From GM7GCV1 sp965222065 (GTDB lineage: Bacteria > Pseudomonadota > Gammaproteobacteria > Pseudomonadales > GM7GCV1), in contig OZ244933.1 of the NCBI GenBank assembly GCA_965222065.1, forward strand, positions 1,364,001 to 1,428,000: 64,000 bases of DNA, in the 5' to 3' direction. A program made the translations under genes and the position numbers. Every line of letters starts with the position of its first letter. Within the stretch, counting starts at the first letter, position 1. Positions 59,867 to 64,000 of this stretch are shown piece by piece. The notes below the pieces were generated by a model that worked only from the letters and a program-made list of their open reading frames with translations, did not search any database and had not been told where the DNA came from.

Positions 59867-59900
59867 ATACACTTGTGAGTTGCACACAGGTCAAGTGTAT
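59867..59900. repeat. Perfect 9-bp inverted repeat between the MerR and kinase genes
   Basis: ATACACTTG (59867-59875) and CAAGTGTAT (59892-59900) are perfect inverted arms with 16 bases between. The pair lies in the 260-base gap between the MerR start and the kinase stop; it is the right scale for a regulator dyad or a transcript-end hairpin, with no clear T tract. I see no other gene in the gap. Confidence 0.5.
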
Positions 59901-59997
59901 TTATCAGAGAACCGAAAGATATTAATTACTCTCGTGTCTATGTATGGAAGTAGGGCTTAGATGAGGTTGGCTCGGTTTCCCATCCCCGCATAAGATT

Positions 59998-61410
59998 CTA
60001 ATGTGATGGTTTTGTTGGCAGGGAAATTACAAACTGGTTTGATCTTTCACTAGACAGCGCTTCTATTTGGCCACCATGTGCTTCAATGATGGATTTAACA
60101 ATAGCCAGCCCCAAACCAGCCCCTTCTCCCTGGGATGACCTTGACGGATCGACCTGATAAAACCGGTCAAACAGTTTGCCCAAGTGCTCATCGGCTATTT
60201 TGTCACCAGGGTTCTCGATACAGAGCAAAACCCGGTTTGTTGTGTCTTCGATTGAAACCCTCACCAAAACGCACTTTTTTTCCGGGGTGAATCTCACTGC
60301 ATTCGATAGCAGATTAGAAAACGCCTGGCGTAACATTGCCCTGTCGCCCTTAATTGCAGGAGCTTCACCCTCAAGTACCAGGCTCACCTGCTTTTCCTCG
60401 GCCAGAGCTTCAAAAAATTCAAACAGGGCGCGTATTTCCTGACACAGATCCACAGGCTCCAATACGGGCTTGATCAGGCCATGCTCGCTCTTGGCTAACC
60501 AAAGCATGTCATTGACCATTTTGCTCAAACGTTCCTGCTCCTCCAGATTGGAATAGAGCAATTCTCTATATTCATCCAGACTTCGCTTTTGCCCCAGGCT
60601 TACCTGGGTTTGGGTTATTAGGTTGGTTAAAGGGGTGCGCAATTCGTGAGCGATATCATCGGAAAAGTGGGATAAGCGGGTAAAACTTTGATCCAAACCA
60701 TCCAGCATCTGATTAAATGCCAACACCAATTCTCGTAATTCCGCTGGAACGGCTTCAACATCAAGTCGCGAATCCAGCCGATCGACACCTATTGAGCGAA
60801 CCCGGCTACTCAGCTGTCTTAGAGGGGACAGTCCCTGATGCACCCCCAGCCAGACGGCTACCAGCGTAGCTATACCAGCCAGAGTCATAATAATCGCCAG
60901 ACTATTACGAAAATTCTCAAGAAACTGCTGATGAAACTCCATATCCATGGCTGTGCTGATCAAGTAGGACTTCGTTCCTACCCGCTTAAAGACTGATGCG
61001 CCTCGATAGGATTTATTTTCCGACTGCCAACCCACCAAGTTATTGGTGTCTATCTTGTCCTGTACAGCTGGAAAGCTATCCAGAGCACTAAAATCAGCTC
61101 CTGGCGATATATACAGGATATCTCCCGTATCCGACTGAACACGGTAATAAACACCATGATGACCGGATACTGCGCGAGCCAGAACAACCGGGGGCATGCC
61201 AGATCCCTCCTGAACGGAAAACTCCTGCAAGCGCTGATATATGGTTTCCGTCATTACCCTTAATTCATCGGCATCCTGCTCGGCAAAATGTCGCTCTACG
61301 GCCTTAAGCACCAACTGACTGATTAACAACATGCTCACGCCTATGGTGAGGGCCACAAAGACCATCATCCGCAGTGTTAATGACCGCGGACACGTGAGTT
61401 TAATCTTCAT
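59998..61410 (-). CDS. Heavy-metal sensor histidine kinase (CusS/CopS-like)
   Basis: I place the start at the ATG at 61410 (MKIKLTCPRSLTLRMMVFVA), which overlaps the response regulator stop by 11 bases. The 470-residue product has two membrane segments around a periplasmic sensor (about residues 15-35 and 160-185), HAMP, HisKA with HELRTPLTNLI (phosphorylated His), and a HATPase domain (NLLSNAVRF, GEGAGLGLAIVKSI). It is the CusS/IrlS/CopS family that senses periplasmic copper or silver and phosphorylates the regulator next to it. Confidence 0.94.
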   Translation of the reverse strand: MKIKLTCPRSLTLRMMVFVALTIGVSMLLISQLVLKAVERHFAEQDADELRVMTETIYQRLQEFSVQEGSGMPPVVLARAVSGHHGVYYRVQSDTGDILYISPGADFSALDSFPAVQDKIDTNNLVGWQSENKSYRGASVFKRVGTKSYLISTAMDMEFHQQFLENFRNSLAIIMTLAGIATLVAVWLGVHQGLSPLRQLSSRVRSIGVDRLDSRLDVEAVPAELRELVLAFNQMLDGLDQSFTRLSHFSDDIAHELRTPLTNLITQTQVSLGQKRSLDEYRELLYSNLEEQERLSKMVNDMLWLAKSEHGLIKPVLEPVDLCQEIRALFEFFEALAEEKQVSLVLEGEAPAIKGDRAMLRQAFSNLLSNAVRFTPEKKCVLVRVSIEDTTNRVLLCIENPGDKIADEHLGKLFDRFYQVDPSRSSQGEGAGLGLAIVKSIIEAHGGQIEALSSERSNQFVISLPTKPSH

Positions 61411-62089
61411 CAGCCTCTTCATCCTCAAGCTTGTATCCCATCCCTCGAACTGTATGAATGAGCTTTGGGCTGAATGCTTCATCCACCTTGGCCCGTAGTC
61501 GACGAATCGCCACATCTATCACGTTGGTATCCGAGTCAAAGTTCATATCCCAGACCTGAGAAGCTATCAATGACCGAGGTAAAACTTCACCCTCACGCCT
61601 AACCAGTAATTCCAGCAAACAGAATTCTTTATGGCTTAACGGAATTTTTTTCCCAGATCGAGAAACGCGACGACGAAGAAGATCAAGGCGAAGATCAGCT
61701 ACTTGCAGCTGATCAGTCACTTGCTGAACAGACCCGCGTCGCAACAGCGTGCGGACCCTTGCTAATAATTCGGCAAAGGCGAAGGGCTTGACCAGATAGT
61801 CATCCGCTCCAAGCTCCAGGCCTTTAACCCGATCGTCAACGCTATCACGAGCCGTAAGAAAAAGAACCGGGGTCAGGCGCCCGGCCTCTCGCAATGACTG
61901 AACAATACGCCAACCATCAACGTCCGGAAGCATCACATCCAATACAATAAGGTCGTAGGTTTCCGTCATGGCGAGATGGTGTCCGTCCAGCCCGTTCCTA
62001 GCCAGGGTCACCATGAATCCGGATTCTGACAGCCCTTGGCACAGGTAGTCGCCAACCTTGGTTTCATCTTCAACTATCAATATCTGCAT
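61400..62089 (-). CDS. Heavy-metal response regulator (CusR/CopR-like)
   Basis: The 229-residue OmpR-type regulator has the receiver domain (MQILIVEDETKVGDYLCQGL, phospho-acceptor Asp in LIVLDVMLPD, Lys in LVKPFAF) and a C-terminal winged helix (LSHKEFCLLELLVRR, NVIDVAIRRLRAKVDEAF, LIHTVRGMGYKL). It matches CusR/CopR. It diverges from copA, and the likely binding site at 62158-62175 lies between them. Confidence 0.95.
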   Translation of the reverse strand: MQILIVEDETKVGDYLCQGLSESGFMVTLARNGLDGHHLAMTETYDLIVLDVMLPDVDGWRIVQSLREAGRLTPVLFLTARDSVDDRVKGLELGADDYLVKPFAFAELLARVRTLLRRGSVQQVTDQLQVADLRLDLLRRRVSRSGKKIPLSHKEFCLLELLVRREGEVLPRSLIASQVWDMNFDSDTNVIDVAIRRLRAKVDEAFSPKLIHTVRGMGYKLEDEEADED

Positions 62090-62157
62090 GCTTGCTCACT
62101 TCTATCTGTGTCTCTGAGAAGGCTAACTATCGGCAGGTCACAGGAAGATGACTGAAA

Positions 62158-62175
62158 GATTACAGGCTTGTCATC
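62158..62175. promoter_or_regulatory. Possible cop box between response regulator and copA
   Basis: The stretch GATTACAGGCTTGTCATC contains the dyad ATTACA-N4-TGTCAT, similar to boxes bound by CopR/CusR. It is 84 bases from the copA start and 69 from the regulator start. Pattern by eye only. Confidence 0.5.
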
Positions 62176-62258
62176 TTTGAGTCATGCTGCTGACAGACCC
62201 CATTTATTAGTCTTGCCAAAAAGTTTTGGACACAAGCTCATTTAGGAGAGAGTTAAAC

Positions 62259-64000
62259 ATGCCTAATTTTGGATCCTTACTACCCGTGGGAATTAATCGT
62301 CGCCGGTTCGTACAGGGGCTGGCAGCAGGCGGTGTGCTGGCAGCTACTCCGTCGCTGCTGCTGGCCAACACCGGTCAGTTGGAAACGCCTGTTCTCAGTG
62401 GTCGTGAGATAGATCTGGTCATTGAAGAAAAGCCGGTCAACTTTACTGGTGTCACCCGCATGGCCACCACTATTAATGGCTCTATTCCGGCCCCGACACT
62501 GCGACTTCGTGAAGGCGATGAGGTGACTATTCGGGTTACCAACAGGCTCCCGGTATCTACATCAATTCACTGGCACGGCATTCTGTTGCCCTATCAAATG
62601 GACGGGGTCCCAGGAATTAGCTTTAAGGGCATTGCGCCCGGCGAAACCTTCACTTACCGATTCCCATTGCGACAAAGCGGTACTTACTGGTACCACAGTC
62701 ACTCCGGCTTTCAGGAAATGACCGGCATGTATGGCGCGCTGATCATTGAGCCTCGCGAGGGTGAAAGGCATCAGGCAGACAAAGATTATGTTGTTCAACT
62801 CTCCGACTGGACCGACGATGACCCCATGCGGGTTTTCAGCAAGCTGAAAGTACAGAGTGATCTTTACAATTTCAGTCAACCTACTTTTCTTGAATTTACA
62901 CAGGACGTGTCGGATATGGGGCTGCAAGCCGCACTGGAAAAACGCGAAATGTGGAACCAGATGCGCATGAAACCCACTGACCTCGCCGACCTGTCATCAG
63001 CAACACTAACCTATCTACTCAACGGTGCCACACCAGCAGGAAACTGGACAGGTATCTTTAATCCTGGAGAAAGAGTCAGGCTGCGCTTTATTAATGCATC
63101 CAGTAACAGTTTCTATGATGTCCGCATACCAGGGCTCAAGCTCACGGTCGTTCAGGCTGATGGACAAGATGTTGAACCTGTGACCGTCGATGAATTTCGT
63201 TTCGGGCCCGGAGAGACATACGACGCCATCGTCCAGCCACAGGACGATGCCTACAGTATTTTTTCCCAGAGTATGGATCGAAGCGGCTATGCCCTGGGAA
63301 CCCTGGCTGTTCGCCATGGACTCAATGCACCCGTTCCGGAAACTGATTCGGTCGAGTGGCTCACCATGCAAGACATGATGGGTGCCATGGATCATGGAAA
63401 CATGGACCATAGCGGCATGAGTGGTATGAACCACTCTGGCCAGAACAAAATGACCATGGATCACAGTTCACATGGAAGCATGGCAATGGACCACAGCATG
63501 CATGCCATGCATTCAGCCGACAGCCCACTGGCCAAACCATCCCAGACCGTGCAACACGCCAGCACTGAATACGGGCCATCCGTGGATATGCGGGTGAATA
63601 CGCCACGAACCAATCTGGATGATCCTGGAATTGGTCTTCGCAATAACGGGCGCCGGGTGCTTACATTGGCCGATCTGAAATCCATAGATGGTGTTCTCGA
63701 CGACCAGCGCCCTCCAGTCAAGGAGCTAGAACTGCATCTCACCGGCAATATGGAACGATATAGCTGGTCATTTGATGGCCTGGAGTTTGGCAAAAGCACC
63801 CCCGTATCCCTGAAACATCACGAACGGGTACGGATCATTCTGCAAAATGACACCATGATGACCCACCCAATGCACCTCCACGGCATGTGGAGTGAGCTCG
63901 AAACAGATCAGGGCGAGTTACGAGTCAGACGTCATACCATCCCGGTTCAACCTGCCCAACGCATCAGCTTCCTGACCACGCCCCATGACCTCGGTCGCTG
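62259..64000 (+). CDS. copA: Multicopper oxidase CopA (PcoA-type), truncated by the window end
   Basis: TAGGAGAG lies just before the ATG at 62259. The visible 580 residues start with a twin-arginine signal (INRRRFVQGLAAGGVLA), then cupredoxin domains with copper ligands HWHG, WYHSHSG and HPMHLHG. A Met/His-rich segment (MDHGNMDHSGMSGMNHSG, about residues 375-420) is typical for CopA and binds extra copper. The last copper motif (HCH...) would lie beyond position 64000. CopA oxidises Cu(I) or sequesters copper in the periplasm after Tat export. copB probably follows outside the window. Confidence 0.95.
   Translation, partial: MPNFGSLLPVGINRRRFVQGLAAGGVLAATPSLLLANTGQLETPVLSGREIDLVIEEKPVNFTGVTRMATTINGSIPAPTLRLREGDEVTIRVTNRLPVSTSIHWHGILLPYQMDGVPGISFKGIAPGETFTYRFPLRQSGTYWYHSHSGFQEMTGMYGALIIEPREGERHQADKDYVVQLSDWTDDDPMRVFSKLKVQSDLYNFSQPTFLEFTQDVSDMGLQAALEKREMWNQMRMKPTDLADLSSATLTYLLNGATPAGNWTGIFNPGERVRLRFINASSNSFYDVRIPGLKLTVVQADGQDVEPVTVDEFRFGPGETYDAIVQPQDDAYSIFSQSMDRSGYALGTLAVRHGLNAPVPETDSVEWLTMQDMMGAMDHGNMDHSGMSGMNHSGQNKMTMDHSSHGSMAMDHSMHAMHSADSPLAKPSQTVQHASTEYGPSVDMRVNTPRTNLDDPGIGLRNNGRRVLTLADLKSIDGVLDDQRPPVKELELHLTGNMERYSWSFDGLEFGKSTPVSLKHHERVRIILQNDTMMTHPMHLHGMWSELETDQGELRVRRHTIPVQPAQRISFLTTPHDLGR

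Noticed and set aside
62562..63464. Minus-strand frames inside copA
   Set aside because: Both are antisense to copper-binding motifs and His/Met-rich repeats; no independent evidence.

Overview
The window reads as the chromosome of a Gram-negative gammaproteobacterium, probably marine or environmental. The evidence is the conserved block lptD-surA-pdxA-rsmA-apaG-apaH, the divergent amgK-murU pair for peptidoglycan recycling, htpX, rlmD-slyX and many sortable envelope proteins. I cannot name a genus from sequence alone.

Layout. Positions 1-12.9 kb hold unlinked housekeeping or accessory genes: a cut-off short-chain dehydrogenase, an S1/P1 nuclease, an FMN-binding glutamate synthase-like protein, GIY-YIG, MarR, NADAR, a DUF6152-YceI fusion, an FAD monooxygenase, an SGNH hydrolase, a sulfatase with an unusual active-site box, a PAPS reductase-family protein, a carboxylesterase and HtpX. 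Positions 12.9-19.1 kb form a singlet-oxygen or lipid-modification module: an ECF sigma factor and ChrR anti-sigma factor diverge from a five-gene operon (NTF2-like, SDR, FAD oxidoreductase, DUF1365, Cfa) that has a TGATCC-type ECF promoter in front. Positions 19.1-33.1 kb are core genes (rpe, murU, amgK, lptD, surA, pdxA, rsmA, apaG, apaH, an RNA helicase, slyX, rlmD, a ROK kinase).

A tRNA-Met gene at 33.37 kb marks the start of acquired, visibly AT-richer DNA. From about 33.56 to 40.27 kb a minus-strand operon encodes a small XRE-type regulator, a 132-residue protein ending in a RHIM-like motif (VQVGDKN), a 1169-residue protein starting with the same motif (VQVGDNN) followed by helical-repeat and PIN-like regions, a 651-residue unknown protein and a 96-residue unknown protein. 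I consider this the most interesting locus: a candidate amyloid-signalling defence system. The large gene carries an in-frame amber codon followed by 86 open codons that overlap the next gene. Divergent to it are an excisionase-like gene and a tyrosine integrase, with three 20-bp operator-like repeats between. Next come two small unknowns, a C-protein-like XRE regulator with a strong dyad operator, an exported HExxH protein with an odd C-terminal tail, and an unknown 252-residue protein.

From 45.6 kb to the window end lies a large copper (or silver/heavy-metal) resistance region: a BlaI-type repressor and M56 peptidase that share a 22-bp dyad site with the following TolC/CzcB/CzcA efflux genes; HupE; a membrane-anchored protein; then on the minus strand YHS, DUF5676, ferritin-like, DUF2933 and cupredoxin proteins, a Cu P-type ATPase, an HMA protein, a MerR regulator and a two-component system; and finally, divergent, the multicopper oxidase CopA, cut by the window end. 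The efflux parts move metal out of the periplasm, the ATPase out of the cytosol, and CopA oxidises or binds copper in the periplasm.
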